Part shown: piece by piece, positions 10,500 to 20,249 of the stretch | Layout of the letters: the number at the start of each line of letters is the position of its first letter | Position numbering within the stretch: the stretch's first letter is position 1 | Origin: Gnetum montanum | Taxonomy: Eukaryota > Streptophyta > Gnetopsida > Gnetales > Gnetaceae | Reading direction: 5' to 3' | Assembly (NCBI GenBank): GCA_015680685.1 | Contig: MNCI01003412.1 | Span: 402,824 to 456,311, forward strand | DNA length: 53,488 nt | Notes under the pieces: generated by a model | Seen by the model: only the letters and a program-made list of their open reading frames with translations | Databases searched by the model: none | Told to the model about the DNA's origin: nothing | Made by a program: the position numbers and the translations under genes

Positions 10500-11520
10500 C
10501 ATCAACTATATAAAATCCCTCCCACATTGTTTGGAACTTCATTCTCTGAGGTACATGTGTAAGGTTCTAATAGAGAACCTTATCTCTAGGTTGAAATTTT
10601 ACTTTCCATATCCTAAGGTCATGATGTTGCTTGTTGAATGCCTTATGCCCTTCATTCCAAGATAGGACCACTATATGATTTTCATCTAGTAGGTTGAGAT
10701 TCATCAATCTTTCTCTTTGTGCTAGACTTAAGTCAAGGTCAAGGTCATAGGGTATTGAGAGTGTATGGAGCTTAGATTGAATCGAGAGCATTGGAAGTTT
10801 CCCATACACTAACTCATAGGGAGAATAGCCTATAGGAAGTTTTCATGTTGAGTAGTAGGCCTAGAGGGCATTGTTGAGTTTTGTACTCTAGTATTTCCTA
10901 TATTTGTTGATAGTTCTCATTAGGATCTTTATAACCTTCTTGTTAGTTACATCTGCTTGACCATTGGCTTGGGGGTGATATGGTGTTGTTAATTTATGTT
11001 CAACCCCCAAGCATTGCATCAACTTTTAAAAAGTGGCACCTATAAAATGGGTTCCATTGTAAGAAATTAGTGCACATGGCATCCCAAACCTATTTACAAC
11101 ATCATGTTGTACAAATCTAGCAAGATTGGATGATGTACAATCAGTAACGGCTACTGCTTTTGCTCATTTGGTGCAGTAATCGACTGCTACAATGATGTAT
11201 GCCTTTCTATTGGACATGGGTGTGATGGGACCAATGAAGTCTATGCCCCATATGTCAAAGGGTTCCAATGGTTGAATCCACTATTGAGGATCCTCCATTC
11301 AAGTGGTCATCCCACCATCTCTTTAATAGTATTCACAAGATCAGACAAATTGGTGGTCATCCCTGAAGATTGTAGGTTAATAGTATCCTGCCATTAGGAT
11401 TTTTATGGCCATGCATCTCCCAGCATAGTGGCCTCTACAAGGTCTTTCATGAGACTCCTAGAGAACATGCAATTGGTCCATATCAGGGACACACTAACAA
11501 ACCAAGTCATCAGTGCACAC
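10500..11520 (-). pseudogene. Element A integrase (INT) remnant
   Basis: Integrase inserts the cDNA copy of the element into chromosomes. Reading down from 11,520, the zinc-binding domain shows SHERPCRGHYAG, then GYY-stop-PTIFRDDHQFV and a C-E-Y-Y cluster in which the second Cys of the usual CX2C is lost. The catalytic core follows: WGIDFIGPI carries the first Asp, and YHPQANGQADVTNK carries Asp (codon at 10,951-10,953) where the third acidic catalytic residue is normally Glu. Element B keeps Glu at that position. The C-terminal part (SLAQRERLMNLNLLDENHIV) is open for about 80 codons (10,567-10,809). No chromodomain is visible. Stops replace Trp in two conserved places. Confidence 0.85.
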
Positions 11521-11639
11521 CTTGTAAAGTTTTCTATTGATTTCCATGAAATACTTAGCCTAATGAAGAAACTATTATTTCTTCCTAAAGTCTAGATCCT
11601 ATGGCATCTCTTGAGTAAGAAGGTAAGTGAGTATGTCAT

Positions 11640-12887
11640 CATACCATTTTGATTTAATGGGCATTTGATCATTTATTGCTCCTATAAAGAGGAGTTTTTT
11701 CTAGAAATTGATTAGAGAGTGGGCTTTCCTCCTTTTTATTATCCCATCTTAACCAAGAGAGATGGTCAATGATCACATTCTCAGTCCCTTTCTAATCTAC
11801 CATTGTGAGATCAAATTCCTGCAAGATCACCAGCCACCTTATGACACAGGGGTGTACCATTGGCTTATTCACTAGGAAGTAAATGGCACTGTGATCTATG
11901 TACACAAACATCTTATAGCCAAGCACATAGTGCCTAAACTTTTTAAGAGCATACACCACTACCATTAGTTCTTTCTCAATTGTGGTTTAATTCAACTGTG
12001 CATCAACAATGCTTTGGCTCATACCGTGGATGTAGTATGAAGTTTCTTATCATTCAACTGTGTAAGCATGGCTTTCAAGGCATAATTAGATGAATTTGCC
12101 ATTATATGAAATGGTTTGGACCAATATAGTGACTATAGGATTGGAGTTTCTACAAGTTTTTCCTTTACCTATTCGAATGCATGTTTGCACTCCCTGGTCT
12201 AGACAAATGAAGTATCTTTATTTGTAAGCTCAACTAATAGCTTTGCGATATTAGAGAAATTCTCAATAAACCACCTGTAGTAGCCAATGTGTCCAAGGAA
12301 TGATCAAATACCTTTGACTATCTCTTGTTGGTGTGTGATTCCGTAGATGACACTTATCTTTTCCAAGTCAACCTCAATCCCTTTCTGCAAAATTCAGTGC
12401 CCCAGTACTATGCCCTCCTAGACCATTAAATGGCTTTTCTACCAATTGAGCCTAAGGTTTATTTCAACACATCTTTTCAATACTTTCTCAAGGCAATCCA
12501 AGACTTGCTCAAATGTAGCCCCATAGGTAGAGAAGTCATTCATAAAAACATCTACCCCACTACCAATTTGCTATTGAAAAATACTAAGGACTAGGCATTG
12601 AAATGTTGTAGGGGCATTGCATAGACTGAACGACATCTTGCAATATGCAAAAGTCCACAAGGGACTTGTGAATGTTGTTTTGGCTTGATCTTCTAACACA
12701 ATTGTATTTGTTATAGCCACTATAACCATCCAAGAAGCTATAATAGAAATTCCTTGATATGGTGCCCAAAACTTGATCCACAAATGACAATGGAAAATGA
12801 ACTTTAAATGTTTCCATGTACAATAACCTGTAGTCGATGTAAACCTACCACTTGCCACCTTTCTTTGGCACAATTATGAGTGGGCTA
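11640..12887 (-). pseudogene. Element A reverse transcriptase and RNase H remnant
   Basis: The RT begins beside the insertion with SPLIIVPKKGGKW (12,887 downward), followed by LDGYSGYN (motif A), the FMND box near 12,537-12,550 in place of FMDD, so the first catalytic Asp of the pair is now Asn, then RLNW, IVLGH and SFLGHIGYYRWFI. RNase H follows to about 11,640 with the Lys-rich strand next to the connection domain and the TDH region badly decayed. Four or more stops and several frame changes make this non-functional. The N-terminal edge of RT lies on the other side of element C, at 16,579. Confidence 0.85.
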
Positions 12888-14806
12888 TGTAATGACCAAA
12901 AACGTTGACAGCTGGAACACCAAGGTCGACTGGTACATAGCCTAACCCCAAATTTGCACAAAGGCCTACTAGAGGGGGAAATAGGATGCCTTGAATGGTC
13001 TTGTCAATTGAATATGGACTTACCAGATGTAACCAAGGTGTAGCATGGTTAGTTGCAATGTTGATGCAAAATGGTGCTAAGTGTTCAAATGGTGTTAATA
13101 GTGTTAATGGTGTCGAGCGTAGTCAAGTTTTTTGATGAAAAATAGGGTGTCAACATGTGAGGACCATCACTCAAGCATAGTTGTAGGCATGGCTATGTGA
13201 TGAAATGGCAAAAAATGCAAAGAGAGAGAGAAGAAAAACACCACACCAAATGGGGTTGAGCATAGTTAACACCAAAAGGGGTTAGAAGGTACATGAGGTA
13301 CAACAAGTGCAATGGAGAGCATAGTCACAAATCTGAAAAGTATCTAGCCACAAAGACTAGTGTTCCGCTAAGGTGTCTACATCTGCTGGGTTGGCCACTG
13401 TGGCGTACCATTAACTGTGGTGTTCTGATGAGCTATAGTGGGTTGCGGTGGTCTGCAACTTCATTGGTATGCCTTTGGTTCTCTCCCAAGTCTCCAAAAT
13501 TCCAACCCCAAAAATGTTAAGGGTGTAGGGTATTTATAGGGTTAGGATTAGCATAAAATGTGGCATGATCACCACATGGTAGAGGGGATGGTTGGAATTA
13601 CTCTCTCACCCAACTACACTCTTCACTGGGCTAGTTGGGTCAAATGTAATTACAATTTTAGGTAAGTTGGGATGCAACAGAGAGAAAGATTCTACTAACT
13701 ATGCTTGTTGGGGATGAGTTGACTACATTGGTGTGTCATTGCTGTGTTGTGGAGGCCTCCAAAAGCTATTCTAGCTGACTACACTCTCCACTGAGGGTTG
13801 ACTATGCTCTAGGGTAGTGGAGAGCATAGTCCCAAGACTTAGAATAATTTTGCAAAAAACTTGCTTCCTACTGACTACACTCTAGGTTGGGGAAGAGCAT
13901 AGTCTCAATGCTAGTGGAATCTAGGCTTTTTAGCAGACTATGCTCCCCATGGGAGGCTGACTACACTCCCAACAAAGGGTGAGCATAGTCTAGAACTTGC
14001 CAAAACTTGTGAAAAGCTACCTTTTTGCTGACTACGCTCTCCACTAGAGGCTAACTACACTCCAAGGTAGTGGAGGGCATAGTCCCAGCACTTAGAAAAA
14101 TTTGAAGCAACTAGCTTTGTGGCTTTGTGTTGACACTTAGAAAAAATTTCAAAACTGGCCTTCGTGTTGGTTATGCTCTCTACTAGAGGTTGACTATGCT
14201 CTCAACTAAGGTCAAGCATCGTCTTAACACTTATAAAAATCTACAAAAATTGGGCCTTCATGCTAACTACACTCTCCATGAGAGGCTGACTATGCTTTAG
14301 GGTAGTGGAGAGCATAGTCTCAACACTTAGAAAAATTTGCTAAAAAATGGCCTTCATGTTGACTATGCTCTGGGGCAATGAAGAGCATAGTCCCAGCACT
14401 TAGAAAAATTTTTAGCAACTAGCTTTGTGTTGGTACTTAAAAAATTAAAAAAGTGGCCTTGGTGTTGACTATGCTCTCTACTAGAGGCTAACTACACTCT
14501 CAATTTGGATCAAGTGTAGTCTCAACACTTGAAAAAATCTACAAAAACTGGTTCTTAATGCTGACTACACTTTCCACAAGAGGCTAACTATGCTCTAAGG
14601 TAGTGGAGAGTGTAGTCTCAGCACTTGGAAAAATTTGTAGCTTCTGGCTTTGTAATAACACTTAGAAAAAATTGTAAAACTGGCCTTTGTGTTTACTACA
14701 CTCTCTACTGGAGGCTAACTATGCTCTCAGCTAGGGTTGAGTGTAGTCTCAACACTTAGCCAAATTTGTAGTCAAGACATTGTAGTCCAAATTTGGTGGT
14801 GTTGCA
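12888..14806 (-). repeat. Element C 3' LTR (1,919 bp) with an internal tandem array
   Basis: Read on the minus strand the LTR starts TGCAACACCACCAAATT and ends near CATTACA. A TATAAATA box lies at 13,531-13,538 (minus). Between about 13,770 and 14,780 the LTR holds a roughly 1-kb array of related units of irregular length, each with CTTAGAAAAATTT and copies of GACTATGCTCTCCAC and its reverse complement GTGGAGAGCATAGTC, which can pair as hairpins. The partner LTR has lost this part. Confidence 0.85.
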
Positions 14807-15932
14807 TTGGCCCCTTTGGTTGATGTCTAGAGGAGTGGCCCAAGAGACGTCAACAAAGAATAGCAAAACACCATAGTAGGCTTGGCACCAACATTGCTCT
14901 TCAGTGTAAGATCAGATGTTGCTACACCATGCCCAAGAGTCTTGTGGATAGTGGTATGCTAGCTGGTAGGTGGAAAGCAAGGGAAGACATAGGCAATGTG
15001 CTAAGGATAAAAAGTAGAAGGTAGGGTGCAAGTGGAAATATTATGATGCAAGAACCTTATGGTTGATGGTGACCATGGTACTAGAGTGGTTTTCCCTTGG
15101 AGCGTTCACCTCTCGTTGAGGTGCTTGTGAGAGAGTCAACGTGGATTCAAGGCTGGACCAATTGTGAAATAGTAGCACTTCTAGATTACTTGGGGACATT
15201 CTTTGTCACTTTTTCTTTTCTTTTTTTTCTTTTTTTTTTGAATAGGGCCAATAGCAGAGACATGACTTACCACAGCGGTGGGTAAAGGGGGTTACTGGGT
15301 GTGGTGCTATGGGAGACTACACTCTCCATGACTATGGGACTATGCTCTCTGCACATTGAGAGCATAGTCTGGTAAGTGTTTGTAACAATGATTGCATTTC
15401 AAGTGTTTGACAAAATTTCTATTTTTAGAACTATGCTCTCCATGTTTTAGAGCGTAGTCGAGGAGCTTCTTGAGTTAGAAAAACTTTCAATCCCTCTTTT
15501 TCAAATTATGCTCTCTATTGAGACTATCTAGAGTTGGAAAACATTTCACAATTTTTGAACTATGCTCTCCACCAAGGTAGTTTGGAGTTAGAAACTTTTA
15601 TGATTTTTGGACTACACTCTCCACTAAGGCAATCCGAAGTTAGAAAAAATTTGCCAAAATTTTGTAAACTATGCATGACGCTAGACCTGCAAAATGTAGC
15701 ACTAATCCTATGAAAATGTGTTGTACCTAAGTGAGTACTAGGCACATCAAATGGATTGGTTAGCATCCTATACCTGCGAGGCCCCAAAGTGCATTTCCAA
15801 GATTAGGATTTTTTTTCTTTATTAATCTATGTTGCATCGTGCTAATTTTACTAACTTATCTTAATAATTTAATGTCAAAATTTGCATCTATGTATGTATA
15901 CTAATGTTTTCCTTGTTACTTGGAGGTTGCAG
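14807..15932 (-). other. Element C internal untranslated region
   Basis: Positions 14,807-15,240 align with 23,892-24,350 of element D (shared words GCCCAAGAGAC and GAGGTGCTTGTGAGAGAG or a close variant). The part from about 15,240 aligns with about 27,700-28,830 of D, so the 3.3 kb lying between in D is absent here. It contains a long pyrimidine tract (15,208-15,240) and more ACTATGCTCTCC words. No coding sequence for gag or pol. Confidence 0.65.
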
Positions 15933-16213
15933 GGTGCTATTGAAGCCTATTTTGATTGTAGTTGAGCTCATGGGCATCTTATGCTACATGAGCAAACCTA
16001 TTTCTAACACACTTACACCAAATATGTGGGTGGGTCATCAAGAACTGTGGTTTCAGCTAGGGACTTGTGAGTTCCTAAAATACCTACTACAATAGTTTAG
16101 TATGATCATGTGGTCATCCTTGGCAGTCGAGGCTACTAGCATTATCTTGGAGACATTGCTGCCTAGGGATAACCAAGGCATCCTAATATTCATCTCAAAT
16201 GATCCTTCCTTTT
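15933..16213 (+). pseudogene. Element C copy of the antisense-ORF exon
   Basis: This plus-strand reading frame runs opposite to the element. It starts after a good acceptor (TTGGAGGTTGCAG, exon from 15,933) and reads VLLKPILIVVELMGILCYMS and on to QGILIFISNDPSF before a stop. It is colinear with the frame at 28,831 in element D, including the acceptor sequence. Preservation of the same frame and the same splice-like boundary in two diverged elements suggests a real exon of an accessory protein of unknown function. Downstream exons are deleted: the element's PBS follows within a few bases. Confidence 0.6.
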
Positions 16214-16220
16214 AGTGCCA
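16203..16220 (-). other. Element C primer-binding site
   Basis: On the minus strand TGGCACTAAAAGGAAGG begins six bases after the end of the 5' LTR (16,226). It matches the corresponding site of element D (37,738-37,756). TGG is the expected complement of a tRNA CCA end. I did not identify which tRNA. Confidence 0.6.
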
Positions 16221-16225
16221 AAAAC

Positions 16226-16578
16226 TATAATGATCAAAAACATCAACAAATGGAACACCGAGGTTGATAGGCACACAACCTAACCTCAAATCCACACAAG
16301 GGCCTACTAGAGGCAAAGATGGGGTGCCCTGAACAATCTTGTCAATCAAATAGGGACTTACCAGATGTATCCGGGGTGTAATTTGGTTAGCAGTGATGCT
16401 GATGTGAAACAATTCTAATTGTTCAAATGGTGTCAATGGTATTAACAATGTCAAGTGTAGTCAAGTTTTTTGCTAAAAATAAGGGCATTAACATATAGGG
16501 ACCATCGCCCAAGCGTAGTTTTAACACTTAGCCAAATTTGTAGTCAAGACGCTGTAGTCCAAATTTGGTGGTGTTTCA
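16226..16578 (-). repeat. Element C 5' LTR, internally deleted to 353 bp
   Basis: It matches the two ends of the 1.9-kb partner LTR but jumps from the GGGACCATCGCCCAAGCGTAGT segment straight to AACACTTAGCCAAATTTG, losing about 1.55 kb including the TATA box and tandem array. The deletion edges lie in similar GCGTAGT or GTGTAGT words. The plus-strand left edge reads TATA instead of TGTA. Confidence 0.8.
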
Positions 16579-17285
16579 AGCTAACCCACTCGCTACCTAC
16601 AATGGGATATATGAACCCTTCCTTGAGGAGTTGTTCTATTTCCTCTTTGATGATCTACCTCAACTTAGGATTTAGCCTTCTTTGTGGCTTCCTTCTTAGT
16701 TTCATGGTCAGGTTGATGTAAATGTGATGCTGGCATATCCTTAGATTGATTCCAATCAGTTTAGGATATGACCAAGCAAAGGCTATTTGTCATTTGTTGA
16801 CCACCTTCAACAACATGTCTTTTTGTTTGTGACCAATATTTTCGTTGATTAAGACTAGCTTGTCATTATTTAAAAATACATACTACATGTTGACTAGTAG
16901 AGTTTTAAACTCTAGGGGCTCCTACTTGAAATTATTAGGGATTTCCAACTCTCTCTAATAAGTATCATCATTTTCATCATCAGCGAGTTGGTGATGAACT
17001 TGCTCAAGTTCATCCATGCCTTCAACATAGGTACATATCAGGCTCTTAGAGGGTTCCATGCATAATTTTCTACTATCAAAGTCAACTGTCAACCACTAGG
17101 TACCCTCTTGTTTTGTGGCTACCATGTACAAGCACCTTTGGATATCAATTTCATGTGCACACTGATTACATGCTTTAAGGAATGTACTTTTAATGGACCA
17201 AATTTTCTACATGCGATTACACTCATTATCACTATACGCTATGCATGGAACACACTTCTTCTCAAAACATGTAAATTCATTTTCC
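16579..17285 (-). pseudogene. Element A RT N-terminal edge and PR-RT linker
   Basis: Continuation of element A beyond the nested insertion. The first codons after the target site read the EWV that precedes SPL of the RT. Further on are short conserved stretches shared with element B at 44,890-45,600 (QRGNRTTPQGRVHISH and DWNQSKDMPASHLHQP on the minus strand). Stops are frequent. Confidence 0.7.
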
Positions 17286-17289
17286 TTGG

Positions 17290-17610
17290 AGATCTCGAAG
17301 GAGAGGTTCCTAATGCCCATTCAGGCATTAATAGTGCTCAACCATGCACATCCCATAATGATCGAAAAGTTTCCTTTGCATTTTTCTACCTTGAACACTA
17401 GAAGATTGGTAGGATAGGACCACCCACAAACTATGGTCACAATGTCCTCTACTAATCCCAAAGGGACAGTGATTGATTGGTCTACCAATTCTAGCCAAAT
17501 ATTGCTCTTCTTGAGAGGTGGTAAGTTCTAAGCCTTGTACATGTTGTAGGAGATGAGATTGGCACTAGAACCAGAATCAAGAAGAGCCTTGAATGACTCA
17601 TGTCTAGTGA
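17290..17610 (-). pseudogene. Element A aspartic protease (PR) remnant
   Basis: Retroviral-type aspartic protease that would cut the Gag-Pol polyprotein. The active-site loop reads ALLDSGSSANLISYNMYKA (about 17,535-17,595 on the minus strand), with the catalytic Asp-Ser-Gly intact. The second conserved segment, IIMGCAWLSTINA followed by a stop and MGIRNLSFEI, lies near 17,290-17,370 and corresponds to the ILGRPWL-type loop. Stops and small indels lie between. In element B the equivalent Asp has become Asn, so each copy has decayed separately. Confidence 0.85.
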
Positions 17611-19280
17611 TTTGTAAGTAAATAAGAGGACTTCCTAAATCAGATCTTTTCATGGAAAGGTTGTTAGCTTTGACCCAATAGAAAATAGCATGAGTTAGCA
17701 TCATAGTGTAAATCTGAGGTAGCATTTCATTTGAAGGGTTCTTGAATGTATTTGATATAGAGGATGAGGATGTTAGAGATACAGGGCAACTAACTACATT
17801 AGGTTGTGAGGGTTTGGGAGGATTATTGGGTCAAAAAAATCATCATTTCCTAGATTGATTATCCAAACCACTTGGCTGGAAAGCCCATTGTAAATTTATA
17901 GCCCTCGTAGCATTTTGTTGCTATGGTTGTGGGAGAATTTCACCCTGCATGGATGGAGTAGAAGGTAATAGGGTTGAGGGTGGAGATATGTGTGCAAATT
18001 AATGCAAAGGGTGGTATCAATATGGTTGTTCCCCTTGAGTAGATGGTGAATGAGTTCTATGGTACTTTGGAGGATAATAGTGATGTCAAAATGAGGTGTG
18101 GCTAGTAGAACTTTGTGCAAAAACAAGTTGCTAAACATAGTACCCATATTAACCTGGTTCCATGTAAGGGTACTATTATCTTCGCAATGGCATCCCCCAT
18201 GACTATGGTTGCTTCCATTATTGGTATTGCTCATATGGTTGTGGTAGAGCTCCACTTGGATAGTAAGCTTGTTATTACTGGCGGAATTGCCTTGGATTGC
18301 ATTGCAAATAAGACAATCACCTAGGTGCTTACCTTTGTGCTTGTTGAGGATTCAATGCATACACCCCAAACTCTTGTAAGTGTGACACCATAGGGCAACA
18401 TCCCTTAGGATGGTCATATTGACAAATTTCACAACCAGCATCATCATCAAAGTTTGTCTCATAACTTCTTCTATTGTAGTAGCTTTGCCCTTGCCTCTCT
18501 AGTAGGCATGTTAAGCTTCTTTCTACCTCCTGTAGTTCTGATCACTATTCTACTCTTTGGATTCTTCATCAATCTTCATAGCAATTTGCAATTTTTCATC
18601 CAAAGAGTCCCATAATTTATCAACCTTTGCCAAAATATCATAAATAAATTTTTGGATGGGCAAGGTTTTTCTATTCATCACTTCATCAAGTGGTGACTCC
18701 TCATCATAGAATTAGACCTCCCTTTTCCTGATGGAAGGATCCCTATTATATTCTTCTACACTTTCCATTTTTCGCAACTCATCTTCTTCTTTTGCTACCT
18801 ACTCTATTGGCCTTTATTACTAATGAGCTCTTAGTTTGGATAGTCTCCCTTGGGCATAAACCCCAAGAGTTTTTCTAGTTTCTACTCTAAGCCCATCTAT
18901 GATGTGGTGGAGTTGTTCCCTCTGAGAATAACCATGGCTAGGGCATTGATGTATGAGAAAATAATATTTTTCCATGGTGGCATCTTAAGGTTCATGAAAT
19001 TTTCTACTTCTAGCCTTGGATTTTCCTTCTCATATTGGACACTTTGGAGTATGTTCGATATTTTTCATTAAATAGTTCCAGCATAGTACTCCATCTACGA
19101 ATGGATTCCAGCTCCAAGGACTAGTACTAGCTTTCTACTTCCTTGATGAGTGTTCTAGGAAATAGCTTCAATTTCTACCAATCATTTTCAATGTTCTACA
19201 AGGCACATGCATTGTGGAAAGCTTGTAGATGTGTCTGTGGATTAGAGTTATATCCCCCTTCAAATCTTAGAATATTTTTC
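17611..19280 (-). pseudogene. Element A gag remnant with zinc knuckle
   Basis: Gag forms the virus-like particle. The N-terminal piece near 19,150-19,260 reads THLQAFHNACALWNIENDW, and similarity to the gag of element F continues through a retrotransposon-gag domain (SIRRWSTMLELFNEKY, then SHGYSQREQLHHIIDGL). A knuckle with CEICQYDHPKGCC (C-X2-C-X3-H-X4-C) lies near 18,405-18,440, followed by a proline-rich tail towards the protease. The first part of gag is missing: the frame starts directly after LTR sequence. Numerous stops. Confidence 0.8.
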
Positions 19281-19284
19281 ATGT

Positions 19285-19877
19285 CTAAGTGCTACGCTAT
19301 TGGGTTACCAAGTATTACGCTACTAGGTGCACCAAGCAATAATGCTACTGGGCTTACAAAGTGAATACATGTTTACACTTGAAGTAATCGTATTTATGTA
19401 TTTAACCTATTTACCTTATCTAACTTAATTAATTAATTAGCTTAATTACTAAGAAACATTGATAAAATAACTGAAACCATTAAATGCAAGAATAAAACAT
19501 TTAAAATATCTAGAATGCTACAAGGTTTATCAAGAATCTCATCTTTATTGTCATACACATTGGTGTGGTTTAGGTACAACAGCGCTTAAATAAAGATCCA
19601 TACACTCAATTACTCCTGCTATGGGCACTTAGGAAAATATTCTAACTTTTGAATGTAAAATCTACAAGAGCTTGGCTACTACTATGAATTAAATCCCCAT
19701 AAACATGGCTACGAGCTCATATTTATAGTTTTTTCTATAGTACTACGTCAATGGGGCCCGTAGATGTAGCAAATGCTACATCGATGCAACCTCATTGATG
19801 GGGCAATACCATGTAAAGGGGCCCCGTCAACAAATGTTAATGCAATCCCATCAATGCAACACTTTAACACTCATCTT
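19285..19877 (-). repeat. Athila-like LTR (partial), 5' of element A and possibly 3' LTR of element B
   Basis: It matches the reverse complement of the element E LTR (46,739-47,646) from its start through the U3, R and most of U5, then breaks off into gag sequence. A TATAAAT box (19,721-19,727, minus) is followed exactly 178 bp later by AATAAA (19,544-19,549). Upstream of TATA is a patch of short palindromes, including GATGTAGCA-AA-TGCTACATC at 19,763-19,782 and TTGTTGACGGGGCCCC near 19,833. Because ORF3 of element B ends just upstream, this LTR may be shared by B and A. Confidence 0.8.
19721..19870 (-). promoter_or_regulatory. LTR promoter of element A: TATA box with upstream palindromic word array
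   Basis: TATAAAT on the minus strand at 19,727-19,721. Immediately upstream, over about 130 bp, lie repeated CATTGATG, CATCGATG, GGGGCC and TTGTTGACGGGG words, several in inverted pairs. The same words occur in the LTR of element E and in front of the internal ORF3 promoter at 40,785-40,820. Confidence 0.6.
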
Positions 19878-20249
19878 ACCACCATGATCGAATGAAAATT
19901 CATCCTCGAGTTCTTTTACAAAATTGAAAAGGTATGGGATTATTGATTGATTCTTAACAAAACAAACTAACTTGACAAAACTGAGTGCCTGAGTGTACAC
20001 ATGAACAAATTATAAAAATTATGATTCTCATGACACAAAATTGAACACCATAACATGACTACACAAAATTGGATAGCACATCCACTAATGATGTGAAGAC
20101 GATGGTGAAGATCAGACAGTCCTAGGGGTGGAGGCTCTTAAGGTTCTAAAGAACCTTCACTAACTTCGAGCACATGCAGTAGCTGAGGAAACTGTGGCTG
20201 TCCTATTATAGCTACAACCTCTAGTGGAGGTGAAAGGCATCTAATAATG

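Larger units (their letters stand above)
12888..16578 (-). mobile_element. Element C: short Tat-like LTR retrotransposon nested in the RT of element A
   Basis: The insertion is bounded by TG at 12,888 and CA at 16,578 and by a five-base duplication, GGCTA (12,883-12,887) and AGCTA (16,579-16,583), with one mismatch. Element B shows the uninterrupted target. Orientation is minus: a PBS lies left of the right-hand LTR and a purine-rich tract (CCAAAGGGGCCAA on the minus strand) lies right of the left-hand LTR. Inside are only UTR sequence and one exon shared with the antisense ORF of element D. There is no gag or pol. The element is a large deletion derivative of the D family. Confidence 0.85.
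9655..19877 (-). mobile_element. Element A: Athila-like Ty3/gypsy LTR retrotransposon, truncated, interrupted by element C
   Basis: Read on the minus strand, the order is LTR (19,877 down to about 19,285), gag, protease, reverse transcriptase, RNase H, integrase, then a T- and A-rich 3' UTR ending near 9655. This is the Ty3/gypsy gene order. RT and integrase wording (SPLIIVPKKGGKW, LDGYSGYN, LRLNW, IVLGH) resembles the Athila lineage as I remember it. The LTR joins gag directly: U5 end, PBS and the gag N-terminus are missing. No 3' LTR is found. Many stops and frameshifts show it is inactive. Element B (41,670-46,738) is a close relative in the same orientation, and both share the 3' UTR. Confidence 0.85.

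Noticed and set aside
17896-18255. 119-codon His/Asn-rich minus-strand frame in element A gag
   Set aside because: It is a shifted frame of gag; the frame with the zinc knuckle and gag motifs is the real one.
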